Shown one piece after another: positions 10,500 to 23,500 of a stretch of DNA of 64,000 nucleotides (position 1 is the first letter of the stretch; the number at the start of each line of letters is the position of its first letter). Origin of the DNA: Anomaloglossus baeobatrachus (lineage: Eukaryota > Chordata > Amphibia > Anura > Aromobatidae); NCBI RefSeq assembly GCF_048569485.1, contig NC_134364.1:128193089-128257088 (forward strand). The letters are read 5' to 3'. The notes under the pieces are model-generated. The model was not told where the DNA came from and did no database searches. It was given only the letters and a program-made list of their open reading frames with translations. The position numbers and the translations under genes are program-made.

Positions 10500-11766
10500 C
10501 GTCTTGGACATTTCCCGATTTAGCAATATCTTTCCAAAATTGAAAAATAAGCAATTAGTTCCCTCAAAAACAGATCACAATAAAACCCGCTGATAAAGGG
10601 GACGTAATTGTGGTGATGGCCCATATTGCATTGAAATGAAAAAAAAAAATCCCACGTGACCCAACTCCATCCATCAGAAAGAATACAACAAGATCTAACC
10701 AATTGTCTACATCTGAATACCATTTATCAAAAAACGCCTACACAGGTAACTAATCCCCATCCCATTACTCCAGTCTTCTATATAATTCCCAAAATTCCCA
10801 AGCGATACACTGGAGTCTTCCATATTTATAAATATTTCTAGAAAAAATTCTTACACCAATGGTCAATGAATCCCAGTCTTTTCTACTTGACACAGGACAT
10901 TTTCTCATCATCATCCAGAACCTAACATCCATTCCCCCGATAGCATACGAGTAACTCTGGACAAAGTCCCACATGACAAAGGTTTACAATGACCAATCTG
11001 CCAAGAGACTCGTATTTAACCACTCAGTCCACGTGTTTTGCTCTTTTGACCATTGTTCTTGATGGGAATTTCTTCCTTTCTGGGGGATGATTTTTACCTT
11101 CAGATTTGTGGTACTCCCTTACACCTGCTTATGCCAATTACCACATGAACCAATTTGAAAATAACTTCATCTATACTAATGAGTTATTCCTACAACACGC
11201 TATCTGGTGGTAAAAATATATAGACGACATTTTTTTGCATTTTGCGAGGCGCTATAGATTCTCTCACATCTTTTGTTTTACATCTAAACTCTGTCAGAAC
11301 CGAATAACAATTTTCTTGAAATTATGACAATCTCCATTCCTGGATATGCTGGTGGCGAGAAACGAAGAGGGATTATTCACCCCAGACCTGTACACAAAAC
11401 CAACAGACCACCAATGCTTTATTCCATTATTAGAGCAGTTATCCGAGATCCGCTTAAGACAATCTTCTCTGATCACAATTCAAAAGGATTTCTAGGATAG
11501 TATCCAATAAATCTGTTCTCACTAAATTAGATGAGATGGCAAAAAAAATCCACAATAGAAATGATCCCAAACATCTCTTGGAACATGAGAAAGCCAGGGC
11601 CTTAATCACTCAGACTCCCACTGTAGAAAAAATTCAGAGCAGTATGGTCCCCTTTGGTCACACATATCATCCTCTAATGCTAAAAACCTATACCAGTATC
11701 CGTAAACACTGGTCTTTATTGAACAAAGCTTATCCCAACATATTGGCATTCAAATCACCAACATAG
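10500..11766 (+). pseudogene. Second broken Penelope-like element: reverse transcriptase part
   Basis: Plus-strand frames give IKPADKG (about 10585), NTIYQK (about 10720), TPVFYIIPKIPK (about 10770), which is the typical 'PxFYxLPKIHK' box, and YIDDIFLHF (about 11218), which is the YIDD box. A downstream frame at 11536-11766 ends FGHTYHPLMLKTYTSIRKHW, matching the region between the reverse transcriptase and endonuclease in Penelope-like elements. Many stops and frame changes are present. The GIY-YIG part resumes at about 13967 beyond two insertions. Old and inactive. Confidence 0.7.
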
Positions 11767-12388
11767 ATCTGCACCAAAAGACCACAAAATATTAGGAATT
11801 GTGAGGAGCTGGCTGTAGACTAAATACTAATGGTACAATAGACATAGAGCGGATCCCATAGCTCTAAGAGATTTGAACTTTTTACATCTTGGAACGCCAG
11901 TTATGTTAATCTTATTGTCGTGTTTTATAAGAGATTGCTTGCTTGTGTGTCAGTTTAAGATACACAATTTGAAGGGGGAAGGGGTTCTAGATATGTGTAT
12001 TCTAGTTGGCCTACATGGATTTTAATGTAATCAGGTCTACGGTAGGAGTCATTGTCCTGCATTTGGTGGGAGATTGTGTGTCTATTGTTCCCCTCTGCAT
12101 GGTGTTGTCCCCCTAATACACAAACCTATAGACTGGCCGGAGATGGCCCTCCTTCATTCTTGGTATTACATGAAAAAAAAATGTCTAAGGGGGTGTGTCT
12201 GAAGAGCACGTCTAGCCATTCAAGGGACTGATCCCAGGAGAGGGAGAACAATAAGCCACATATTTGCTATGTGAGGGAGTTGGTGCTGTGATGGGGAGGA
12301 GCGAGAATCTGTTGCCATGGCCAGGTCCTAGTGTCCATGAATGGACTAGAGATATTGGACCTGGGATACACGTGCTACAGTCGTGATA
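11767..12388. other. Unclassified insert between Penelope-like pieces
   Basis: AT-rich sequence with no ORF or recognised repeat. Together with the following minisatellite it separates two parts of the Penelope-like element. Confidence 0.35.
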
Positions 12389-13205
12389 GCCATTGTCTGG
12401 ATTTCAGCAACTACTGTTTGCATTTGAGGAACTATCCTAAGGACTATTCTTGATATCTGTCATCTGGATTTGAGGAACTATCCTAAGGATCATTCTTGAT
12501 ATCTGTCATCTGGATTTGAGAAACTATCCTAAGGACCATTGTTGATATCTGTTGTTCGGATTTGAGAACTATACTAAGGATCATTCATGATATCTGTCAT
12601 CTGGATTTGAGGAACTATACTAAGGATCATTCTTGATATCTGTCATCTGGATTTGAGGAACTATCCTAAGGACTATTGTTTATATCTGTTGTCTGGATTT
12701 GAGGAACTATCCTAAGGACTATTCTTGATATCTGTCATCTGGATTTGAGGAACTATCCTAAGGACTATTGTTTATTTCCGTCGTCTGGATTTGAGCAACT
12801 ATGCTAAGGACTATTGTTGACATGTGTTGTCTGGATTTGAGGAACTATTCTAAGGACTATTGTTGATATCTATTGTCTGGATTTGAGGAACTATCCTAAA
12901 GACCATTGTTGATATATGTTGTCTAGATTTGAGGAACTATTATAAGGACTATTGTTGATATCCCTGTGTGGATTTGAGGAATTATCCTAAGGACTATTGT
13001 TGATATCCATTGTCTGGATTTGAGAAACTATCCTAAGGACTATTGTTGATATTCGTTATCTAGATTTGAGAAACTATCCTAAGAACCATTGTTGATATCT
13101 GTTCTCTGGATTTGAGGAACTATACTAAGGACTAATGTTGACATGTGTCGTCTGGATTTGAGGAATTATCCTAAGGACTATTGTTGATATCTGTCGTCTG
13201 GAGGA
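12389..13205. repeat. 46-bp minisatellite
   Basis: About 17 to 18 degenerate copies of a 46-bp unit containing GGATTTGAGGAACTATCC and TAAGGACTATTGTTGATATC. Copies differ by several bases, so the array is old. No reading frame is kept open. Confidence 0.9.
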
Positions 13206-13375
13206 GCACAAGGGCTATTTTAAATAAATCTCGTTGCATCGTTAACCTACCTAGGTGATTAATACGACCCATGAGCTCAGATCTTCACCGGGATGATCTA
13301 GTTACAGCAGCTTTAGGCAGAAACAGCTTACAAAATGTGTCCTTAGCACGCGACAAATGCATCTATTCCCTCGAC
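13206..13375. other. Short spacer, no gene seen
   Basis: Lies between the 46-bp array and the TAA target of the next MITE; no recognisable content. Confidence 0.4.
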
Positions 13376-13378
13376 TAA

Positions 13379-13963
13379 GGCGGCTTTGCACACTACGATA
13401 TCGCAGGTGCGATGTTGGTGGGGTCAAATTGAAAGTGACGCACATCCGGCATCGCATGCGACATCGTAGTGTGTAAATCCTTTTTGATACGATTAGCAAA
13501 AGCATCGTTATCGTATCATCGTTGTAGGGTCCGACGTTTCCATAATGCCGCTGCAGCCACAGGTGCCATGTTGTTCCTAGTTCCTGCGGCAGCACACATC
13601 GCTGTGTGTGAAGCCGCAGGAGCGAGGAACATCTCCTACCTGCGTCACCGCGGCTCACGCCAGCTATGCGGAAGGAAGGAGGTGGGCGGGATGTTTACAT
13701 TCTGCTCATCTTTGCCCCTCCACTCCTATTGACCGCCTACTGTGTGACGTTGCTGTGACGCTGCACGACCCGCCCCCTTAGGAAGGAGGCGGTTCACCGG
13801 CCAGAGTGATATCGCAGGGCAGGTGAGTGCACGTGAAGCTGCCGTAGGGATAATGTTTACTACAGCAGCTATCACAAGATATCGCAGCTGCGACGGGGGC
13901 GGGGACTATCGCGCTCGACATCGCTACAATCGGCTTGCAATGTCGCAACGTGCAAAGTGCCCC
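13379..13963. mobile_element. Harbinger-like MITE, family H1 (copy 1)
   Basis: 585 bp, ends GGCGGCTTTGCACAC and (inverted) GGGGCACTTTGCACG, flanked by TAA and TTA. Interior motifs GATATCGCAGGTGCGATG, GGGGTCAAATTGAAAGTGAC and CTGCGACGGGGGCGGGGAC are shared with copies at 53649 and 60342, all in the same orientation. Inserted into the Penelope-like element. No transposase. Confidence 0.8.
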
Positions 13964-13966
13964 TTA

Positions 13967-14135
13967 CACCCACAAACAGGCAAAACCTATCCACTGATGC
14001 CACCAACGATTTCTATACATGGGAATCACATTTCGTGTCCTATGTCACACAATGTTCATGTGGTCTACTATCTGCCAGTGACACTGCCAGGCACATCAGG
14101 GACAGAATTGCAAGTCGGACGTCCACCATCAGATG
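13967..14135 (+). pseudogene. Penelope-like element, GIY-YIG lead-in fragment
   Basis: Reads FVSYVTQCSCGLL then ARHIRDRI, matching the 'VxYxIQCPCGLxYVGxT..LKxRIxEH' region of Penelope GIY-YIG endonucleases. It continues the element seen at 10500-11766. Confidence 0.6.
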
Positions 14136-14333
14136 CCACACGATATAGCTATCATTTCCTCACCATTTTCCATGGCTAGACGTGGTCACAGTTGTGATTG
14201 TAAGTAATCCAACATTTACCTAGAGAAAGCCGAGGTGGGAACCATATACGATTCCTGAGGCCTGAATTGGAGTCACACACCCCAGACGCTCCCCACGGGG
14301 CTGCACCAGGAGCTGGAGATACTAATCCGGTAA

Positions 14334-14840
14334 GGCTGCTTTCACACCTCCGGTTTTTCTTCTGCGGCACAATCCGGCACTTTGCAGGAAAATCGCAACC
14401 GTTTTTTTTTTGCTGCCGGTTGCGTTTTTTCTGCATAGACTTTAATTAGTGCCGCATTGTGCCGCATGGGCTCCCGTTCGGTCCGTTTTTTGCTGCATGC
14501 GGCAGATTTAGCCGATGCGGCGGCCGGATGGAACGTTGCCTGGCACGTTTTTTCGTGTGGCAAAAAAAACCGTATCGCGCCGCATTCGGCCGATGCGGCG
14601 CATTTTTCAATGCATGCCTATGGCGGCCGGATGCGGCGCGATGCGGCAAAACCCGCATCCGGCCGCCGCATGCTGTTTTTGCCACTGCGCATGCTCTGTA
14701 GCATGCCGCAAGCGGCAAAAACCGGACGGGCCGCATGGGAAAAACGTATGCAAAGGATGCGGTGTTTTCGCCGCATCCGTTGCATAGCTTGCACAGCCGG
14801 ATTGAGCCGCAGAGCTGAAGCCGGATGTGTGAAAGTAGCC
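14334..14840. mobile_element. Harbinger-like MITE, family H3
   Basis: 507 bp with inverted ends GGCTGCTTTCACACCTCCGG and GGCTACTTTCACACATCCGG, flanked on both sides by TAA. The interior is rich in GCCGCAT and GATGCGG repeats. Several open frames inside it are by-products of this composition. Confidence 0.75.
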
Positions 14841-14843
14841 TAA

Positions 14844-15513
14844 CATCTGGATTAGGATTCTGGTCGCCTGGAGAAGATGTGGCGTCTGAGCCCAGCTCTA
14901 CGTCACCATCTAGTGGTAATATGAAAGATGGCAGGCTATGGCAGAGAACTGAGAAATGCTGAACATTCTGCTTCATCAAACCGATCCCAAGTAACTAATG
15001 TCAGATCTTCATCCACAAGAGGAACCTATGGAATCACACGTCTGAGCATGGACGTCACCAGAGGGATAGACCGGAACCACAGCCACTGTTTGAAATGGGA
15101 AATGGGGCCAAATTAATTGGGAGAAAACAAAGTGACGGGGGCTACAACAAGTGCGCATGGGGTGTGGATGGTGGAGTCTGGGCTTCAGCAAGCCGCGGAT
15201 GAGTCCTGGGCAGTCTGTATGTAGCCTACTGATTGGCTGAGCAGATACTGCTGCCTGCGCAGTGTTTGTCCTGATGTGTTCTGCGCATGCTCTGGTCACA
15301 CAGACCGCCCAGGACAGCTTGAGGGACGGCCGTGCCTTATTATACTGAGGGGTCCTCTTAATGGTTAAACATTGCAGTTTATGTAAATGTAAAAAAAACT
15401 ATTAAACATAAAAAATGTATAAAATATAAACAGATTCCCACAAACAAAATACAAACAGCACACACTAATGGTATCTGTAGAATATACAGAGCAACATGCA
15501 GCTGAGACCAGAG
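14844..15513. other. Intergenic, no gene seen
   Basis: Unique-looking sequence, turning AT-rich just before the large minisatellite. No supported ORF. Confidence 0.4.
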
Positions 15514-15956
15514 GTTTCCTCCACTCTCTATACAGACACATCTGCAAGTTTTTCCCTCGTCTCTATACAGACACATCTGCAGGTTTTTCCCTCCGCTCTC
15601 TATACAGACACATCTGGAGGTTTTTCCCTCGTCTCTATACAGACCCATCTGCAGGTTTTCCCTCCACTCTCTATACAGACACATCTGGAGGTTTTTCCCT
15701 CGTCTCTATACAGACCCATCTGCAGGTTTTTCCCTCCACTCTCTATACAGACACATCTGCAGGTTTTTCCCTCCACTCTCTATAAAGACACATCTGCAGG
15801 ATTTCCCCTCCGTTCTCTTTACAGACACATCTGGAGGTTTTTCCCTCCACTCTCTATACAGACATATCTGCAGGTTTTTCTCTCCGCTCTCTATACAGAC
15901 ACATCTGCATTTTTTTTCCCTCTGCTCTCTATACAAACACATCTACAGGTTTTTAC

Positions 15957-18900
15957 CTCCACTCTCTATACAAACACATCTGCAGGTTTTTTCCTCCACT
16001 CTCTATAAGGACACATCTGCAGGTTTTTCCCTCCACTGTCTATAAAGACACATCTGCAGGTTTTTCCATCCGCTCTCTATACAGACACTTCTGCAGGTTT
16101 TTCCCCTCTGCTCTCTATAGAGACACATCTGCAGGTTTTTCCCTGCTGTCTCTATACAGACACATCTGCAGGTTTTTCCCTCCGCTCTCTATACAGACAC
16201 ATCTGCAGATTTTTCCCTCTTCTCTCTATACAGACACATCTGCAGGTTTTTCCCTCCCCTCTCTATAAAGACACATCTGCAGTTGTTTCCCTCTGCTCTC
16301 TATACAGACACATCTGCAGGTTTTTCCCTCCGCTCTCTATACAGACACATCTGCAGGTTTTTCTCTCCGCTCTCTATACAGACACATCTGCATTTTTTCC
16401 CCTCTGCTCTATATACAGACACATCTGCAGGTTTTTCCCTCCGCTCTCTATACAGACACATCTGCAGGGTTTTCCCTCCGCTCTCTATACAAACACATCT
16501 GCAGGTTTTTCCCTCCACTCTCTATACAGACACATCTGCAGGTTTTTCTCTCCTCTCTCTATACAGACAGATCTGCAGGTTTTTCCCTCCGCTCTCTATA
16601 CAGACACATCTGCAGGTTTTTCCCTCCGCTCTCTATACAGACACATCTGCAGGTTTTTCCCTCCACTCTCTATAGAGACACATCTACAGGTTTTTCCCTC
16701 CACTCTCTATACAGACACATCTGAAGGTTTTTTCCCTCCACTCTCTATAAAGACACATCTGCAGGTTTTCCCTCCGCTCTCTATAAAGATACATCTGCAG
16801 GTTTTTACCTCCGCTTTCTATACAGACACGTCTACAGGTTTTTCTCTCCGCTCTCTATACAGACACATCTGCAGGTTTTTCCCTCCACTCTCTATAGAGA
16901 CACATCTACAGGCTTTTCCTCCACTCTCTATACAGACACATCTGAAGGTTTTTTCCCTCTGCTCTCTATAAAGACACATCTGCAGGTTTTCCCTCCGCTC
17001 TCTATAAAGATACATCTGCAGGTTTTTACCTCTGCTTTCTATACAGACACGTCTACAGGTTTTTCTCTCCACTCTCTATACAGACACATCTGCAGGTTTT
17101 TCTTTCCGCACTCTATACAGACACATCTGCATTTTTTTCCCTCTGCTCTCTATACAGACACATCTGCAGGTTTTTCCCTCCACTCTCTATACAGACACAT
17201 CTGAAGGTTTTTTCCCTCTGCTCTCTATAAAGACACATCTGCAGGTTTTGCCTCCGCTCTCTATAAAGATACATCTGCAGGTTTTTACCTCTGCTTTCTA
17301 TACAGACACGTCTCCAGGTTTTTCTCTCCACTCTCTATAAAGACACATCTGCAGGTTTTTCTTTCCGCTCTCTATACAGACACATCTCCAGGTTTTTCCT
17401 CCGTTCTCTATACAGACACATCTGCAGGTTTTTCCTCTGCTCTCTATACAGACACATCTGCAGGTTTTTCCCTCCGCTCTCTATACAGACACATCTGCAG
17501 GTTTTTCCCTCTGCTCTCTATACAGACACATCTGCAGGTTTTTTCCTCCGCTCTCTATACAGACACATCTGCAGGTTTTTCCCTCCTTTCTCTATAAAGA
17601 CCCATCTGCAGGTTTTCCCTCCACTCTCTATACAGACACATCTGCAGGTTTTTCCCTCCGCTCTCTATACAGACACATCTGCAGGTTTTTCCTCCGTTCT
17701 CTATACAGACACATCTGCAGGTTTTTCCCTCCGCTCTCTATACAGACACATCTGCAGGTTTTTCCTCCACTCTCTATACAGACACATCTGCAGGTTTTTC
17801 CTCCACTCTCTATACAGACACATCTGCAGGTTTTTCCCTCCGCTCTCTATACAGACACATCTGCAGGTTTTTTCCTCCACTCTCTATACAGACACATCTG
17901 CAGGTTTTTCCCTCCTCTCTCTATACAGACACATCTGAAGGTTTTTCCTCCACTCTCTATACAGACACATCTGCAGGTTTTTCCCTCTGCTCTCTATACA
18001 GGCACATCTGCAGGTTTTTCCCTCCGCTCTCTATACAGACATATCTGCAGGTTTTTCCCTCCGCTCTCTATACAGACACATCTGCAGGTTTTTCCCTCCG
18101 CTCTCTATACAGACACATCTGCAGGTTTTTCCCTCCGCTCTCTATACAGACACATCTGCAGGTTTTTCCCTCCGCTCTCTATACAGACACATCTGCAGGT
18201 TTTTCCCTCCGCTCTCTATACCGACACATCTGCAGGTTTTTCCCTCCACTCTCTATACAAACACATCTGCAGGTTTTTTCCTCCACTCTCTATAAGGACA
18301 CATCTGCAGGTTTTTCCCTCCACTGTCTATAAAGACACATCTGCAGGTTTTTCCATCCGCTCTCTATACAGACACTTCTGCAGGTTTTTCCCCTCTGCTC
18401 TCTATAGAGACACATCTGCAGGTTTTTCCCTGCTGTCTCTATACAGACACATCTGCAGGTTTTTCCCTCCGCTCTCTATACAGACACATCTGCAGATTTT
18501 TCCCTCTTCTCTCTATACAGACACATCTGCAGGTTTTTCCCTCCCCTCTCTATAAAGACACATCTGCAGTTGTTTCCCTCTGCTCTCTATACAGACACAT
18601 CTGCAGGTTTTTCCCTCCGCTCTCTATACAGACACATCTGCAGGTTTTTCTCTCCGCTCTCTATACAGACACATCTGCATTTTTTCCCCTCTGCTCTCTA
18701 TACAGACACATCTGCAGGTTTTTCCCTCCGCTCTCTATACAGACACATCTGCAGGGTTTTCCCTCCGCTCTCTATACAAACACATCTGCAGGTTTTTCCC
18801 TCCACTCTCTATACAGACACATCTGCAGGTTTTTCTCTCCTCTCTCTATACAGACAGATCTGCAGGTTTTTCCCTCCGCTCTCTATACAGACACATCTGC

Positions 18901-20530
18901 AGGTTTTTCCCTCCGCTCTCTATACAGACACATCTGCAGGTTTTTCCCTCCACTCTCTATAGAGACACATCTACAGGTTTTTCCCTCCACTCTCTATACA
19001 GACACATCTGAAGGTTTTTTCCCTCCACTCCCTATAAAGACACATCTGCAGGTTTTCCCTCCGCTCTCTATAAAGATACATCTGCAGGTTTTTACCTCCG
19101 CTTTCTATACAGACACGTCTACAGGTTTTTCTCTCCGCTCTCTATACAGACACATCTGCAGGTTTTTCCCTCCACTCTCTATAGAGACACATCTACAGGC
19201 TTTTCCTCCACTCTCTATACAGACACATCTGAAGGTTTTTTCCCTCTGCTCTCTATAAAGACACATCTGCAGGTTTTCCCTCCGCTCTCTATAAAGATAC
19301 ATCTGCAGGTTTTTACCTCTGCTTTCTATACAGACACGTCTACAGGTTTTTCTCTCCACTCTCTATACAGACACATCTGCAGGTTTTTCTTTCCGCACTC
19401 TATACAGACACATCTGCATTTTTTTCCCTCTGCTCTCTATACAGACACATCTGCAGGTTTTTCCCTCCACTCTCTATACAGACACATCTGAAGGTTTTTT
19501 CCCTCTGTTCTCTATAAAGACACATCTGCAGGTTTTCCCTCCGCTCTCTATAAAGATACATCTGCAGGTTTTTACCTCTGCTTTCTATACAGACACGTCT
19601 CCAGGTTTTTCTCTCCACTCTCTATAAAGACACATCTGCAGGTTTTTCTTTCCGCTCTCTATACAGACACATCTCCAGGTTTTTCCTCCGTTCTCTATAC
19701 AGACACATCTGCAGGTTTTTCCTCTGCTCTCTATACAGACACATCTGCAGATTTTTCCCTCCGCTCTCTATACAGACACATCTGCAGGTTTTTCCCTCTG
19801 CTCTCTATACAGACAAATCTGCAGGTTTTTTCCTCCGCTCTCTATACAGACACATCTGCAGGTTTTTCCCTCCTTTCTCTATAAAGACCCATCTGCAGGT
19901 TTTCCCTCCACTCTCTATACAGACACATCTGCAGGTTTTTCCCTCCGCTCTCTATACAGACACATCTGCAGGTTTTTCCTCCGTTCTCTATACAGACACA
20001 TCTGCAGGTTTTTCCCTCCGCTCTCTATACAGACACATCTGCAGGTTTTTCCTCCACTCTCTATACAGACACATCTGCAGGTTTTTCCTCCACTCTCTAT
20101 ACAGACACATCTGCAGGTTTTTCCCTCCGCTCTCTATACAGACACATCTGCAGGTTTTTTCCTCCACTCTCTATACAGACACATCTGCAGGTTTTTCCCT
20201 CCTCTCTCTATACAGACACATCTGAAGGTTTTTCCTCCACTCTCTATACAGACACATCTGCAGGTTTTTCCCTCTGCTCTCTATACAGGCACATCTGCAG
20301 GTTTTTCCCTCCGCTCTCTATACAGACATATCTGCAGGTTTTTCCCTCCGCTCTCTATACAGACACATCTGCAGGTTTTTCCCTCCGCTCTCTATACAGA
20401 CACATCTGCAGGTTTTTCCCTCCGCTCTCTATACAGACACATCTGCAGGTTTTTCCCTCCGCTCTCTATACAGACACATCTGCAGGTTTTTCCCTCCGCT
20501 CTCTATACAGACATATCTGCAGGTTTTTCC
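15957..20530. repeat. Higher-order tandem duplication, period 2287 bp, inside the 37-bp array
   Basis: Rare unit variants recur at a fixed offset: the 'aaggacac' unit at 16006 and 18293, the start of one open frame at 16283 and 18570, another at 16818 and 19105, and an 'aggcacatc' unit at 18001 and 20288. All offsets are 2287 bp, so a block of about 62 units was duplicated as a whole. Confidence 0.85.
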
Positions 20531-23500
20531 CTCCGCTCTCTATACAGACACATCTGCAGGTTTTTCCCTCCGCTCTCTATACAGACACATCTGCAGGTTT
20601 TTCCCTCTGCTCTCTATACAGACACATCTGCAGCTTTTTCCCTCCGCTCTCTATACAGACACATCTGCAGGTTTTTCCCTCTGCTCTCTATACAGACACA
20701 TCTGCAGGTTTTTTCCTCCGCTCTCTATACAGACACATCTGCAGGTTTTTCCCTCTTTTCTCTATAAAGACCCATCTGCAGGTTTTCCCTCCACTCTCTA
20801 TACAGACACATCTGCAGGTTTTTCCTCCGTTCTCTATACAGACACATCTGCAGGTTTTTTCCTCCGCTCTCTATACAGACACATCTGCAGGTTTTTCCTC
20901 CACTCTCTATACAGACACATCTGCAGGTTTTTCCTCCACTCTCTATACAGACACATCTGCAGGTTTTTCCCTCCGCTCTCTATACGGACACATCTGCAGG
21001 TTTTTTCCTCCACTCTCTATACAGACACATCTGCAGGTTTTTCCCTCCTCTCTCTATAAAGACACATCTGCAGGTTTTTCCTCCACTCTCTATACATACA
21101 CATCTGCAGGTTTTTCCTCCGCTCTCTATAAAGACACATCTGCAGGTTTTTCCTCCACTCTCTATACAGACACATCTGCAGGTTTTTTCCTCCGCTCTCT
21201 ATACAGACACATCTGCAGGTTTTTCCCTCCTCTCTCTATAAAGACACATCTGCAGGTTTTTCCTCCACTCTCTATACAGACACATCTGCAGGTTTTTCCC
21301 TCTGCTCTCTATACAGGCACATCTGCAGGTTTTTCCCTCCGCTCTCTATACAGACACATCTGCAGGTTTTTCTCTCTGCTCTCTATACAGACACATCTGC
21401 AGGTTTTTTCCTCCGCTCTCTATATAGACACATCTGCAGGTTTTTCCCTCCTCTCTCTATAAAGACCCATCTGCAGGTTTTCCCTCCACTCTCTATACAG
21501 ACACATCTGCAGGTTTTTCCTCCGTTCTCTATACAGACACATCTGCAGGTTTTTCCCTCCGCTCTCTATACAGACACATCTGCAGGTTTTTCCTCTGCTC
21601 TCTATAAAGACACATCTGCAGGTTTTTCCTCCACTCTCTATAGAGACACATCTGCAGGTTTTTCCCTACGCTCTCTATACAGACACATCTGCAGGTTTTT
21701 TCCTCCGCTCTCTATACAGACACATCTGCAGGTTTTTCCTCCACTCTCTATAAAGACACATCTGCAGGTTTTTCCTCCACTCTCTATACAGACACATCTG
21801 CAGGTTTTTCCCTCTGCTTTCTATATAGACACATCTGCAGGTTTTTCTCTCCGCTCTCTATACAGACACATCTGCAGGTTTTTCCCTCCGCTCTCTATAC
21901 AGACACATCTGCAGGTTTTTCCCTCCACTCTCTATACAGACACATCTGCAGGTTTTTTCCTCCGCTCTCTATACAGACACATCTGCAGGTTTTTCCCTCC
22001 TCTCTATAAAGACACATCTGCAGGTTTTTCCTCCACTCTCTATACAGACACATCTGCAGGTTTTTCCCTCTGCTCTCTATACAAACACATCTGCAGGTTT
22101 TTCCCTCTGCTCTCTATACAGACACATCTGCAGGTTTTTCCCTCCGCTCTCTATACAGACACATCTGCAGGTTTTTCCCTCCGCTCTCTATACAGACACA
22201 TCTGCAGGTTTTTCCCTCCGCTCTCTATACAGACACATCTGCAGGTGTTTCCCTCCGCTCTCTATACAGACACATCTGCAGGTTTTTTCCTCCGCTCTCT
22301 ATACAGACACATCTGCAGGTTTTTCCTCTGCTCTCTATACAGACACATCTGCAGGTTTTTCCCTCCGCTCTCTATACAGACACATCTGCAGGTTTTTCCC
22401 TCTGCTCTCTATACAGACACATCTGCAGGTTTTTTCCTCCGCTCTCTATACAGACACATCTGCAGGTTTTTCCCTCCTTTTTCTATAAAGACCCATCTGC
22501 AGGTTTTCCCTCCACTCTCTATACAGACACATCTGCAGGTTTTTCCCTCCGCTCTCTATACAGACACATCTGCAGGTTTTTCCTCCGTTCTCTATACAGA
22601 CACATCTGCAGGTTTTTCCCTCCGCTCTCTATACAGACACATCTGCAGGTTTTTCCTCCACTCTCTATACAGACACATCTGCAGGTTTTTCCTCCACTCT
22701 CTATACAGACACATCTGCAGGTTTTTCCCTCCGCTCTCTATACAGACACATCTGCAGGTTTTTTCCTCCACTCTCTATACAGACACATCTGCAGGTTTTT
22801 CCCTCCTCTCTCTATACAGACACATCTGAAGGTTTTTCCTCCACTCTCTATACAGACACATCTGCAGGTTTTTCCCTCTGCTCTCTATACAGGCACATCT
22901 GCAGGTTTTTCCCTCCGCTCTCTATACAGACATATCTGCAGGTTTTTCCCTCCGCTCTCTATACAGACACATCTGCAGGTTTTTCCCTCCGCTCTCTATA
23001 CAGACACATCTGCAGGTTTTTCCCTCCGCTCTCTATACAGACACATCTGCAGGTTTTTCCCTCCGCTCTCTATACAGACACATCTGCAGGTTTTTCCCTC
23101 CGCTCTCTATACAGACATATCTGCAGGTTTTTCCCTCCGCTCTCTATACAGACACATCTGCAGGTTTTTCCCTCCGCTCTCTATACAGACACATCTGCAG
23201 GTTTTTCCCTCTGCTCTCTATACAGACACATCTGCAGCTTTTTCCCTCCGCTCTCTATACAGACACATCTGCAGGTTTTTCCCTCTGCTCTCTATACAGA
23301 CACATCTGCAGGTTTTTTCCTCCGCTCTCTATACAGACACATCTGCAGGTTTTTCCCTCTTTTCTCTATAAAGACCCATCTGCAGGTTTTCCCTCCACTC
23401 TCTATACAGACACATCTGCAGGTTTTTCCCTCCGCTCTCTATACAGACACATCTGCAGGTTTTTCCTCCGTTCTCTATACAGACACATCTGCAGGTTTTT

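Noticed and set aside
14446-14979. 177-codon and overlapping frames on both strands
   Set aside because: They fall in a GC-rich MITE made of GCCGCAT repeats.
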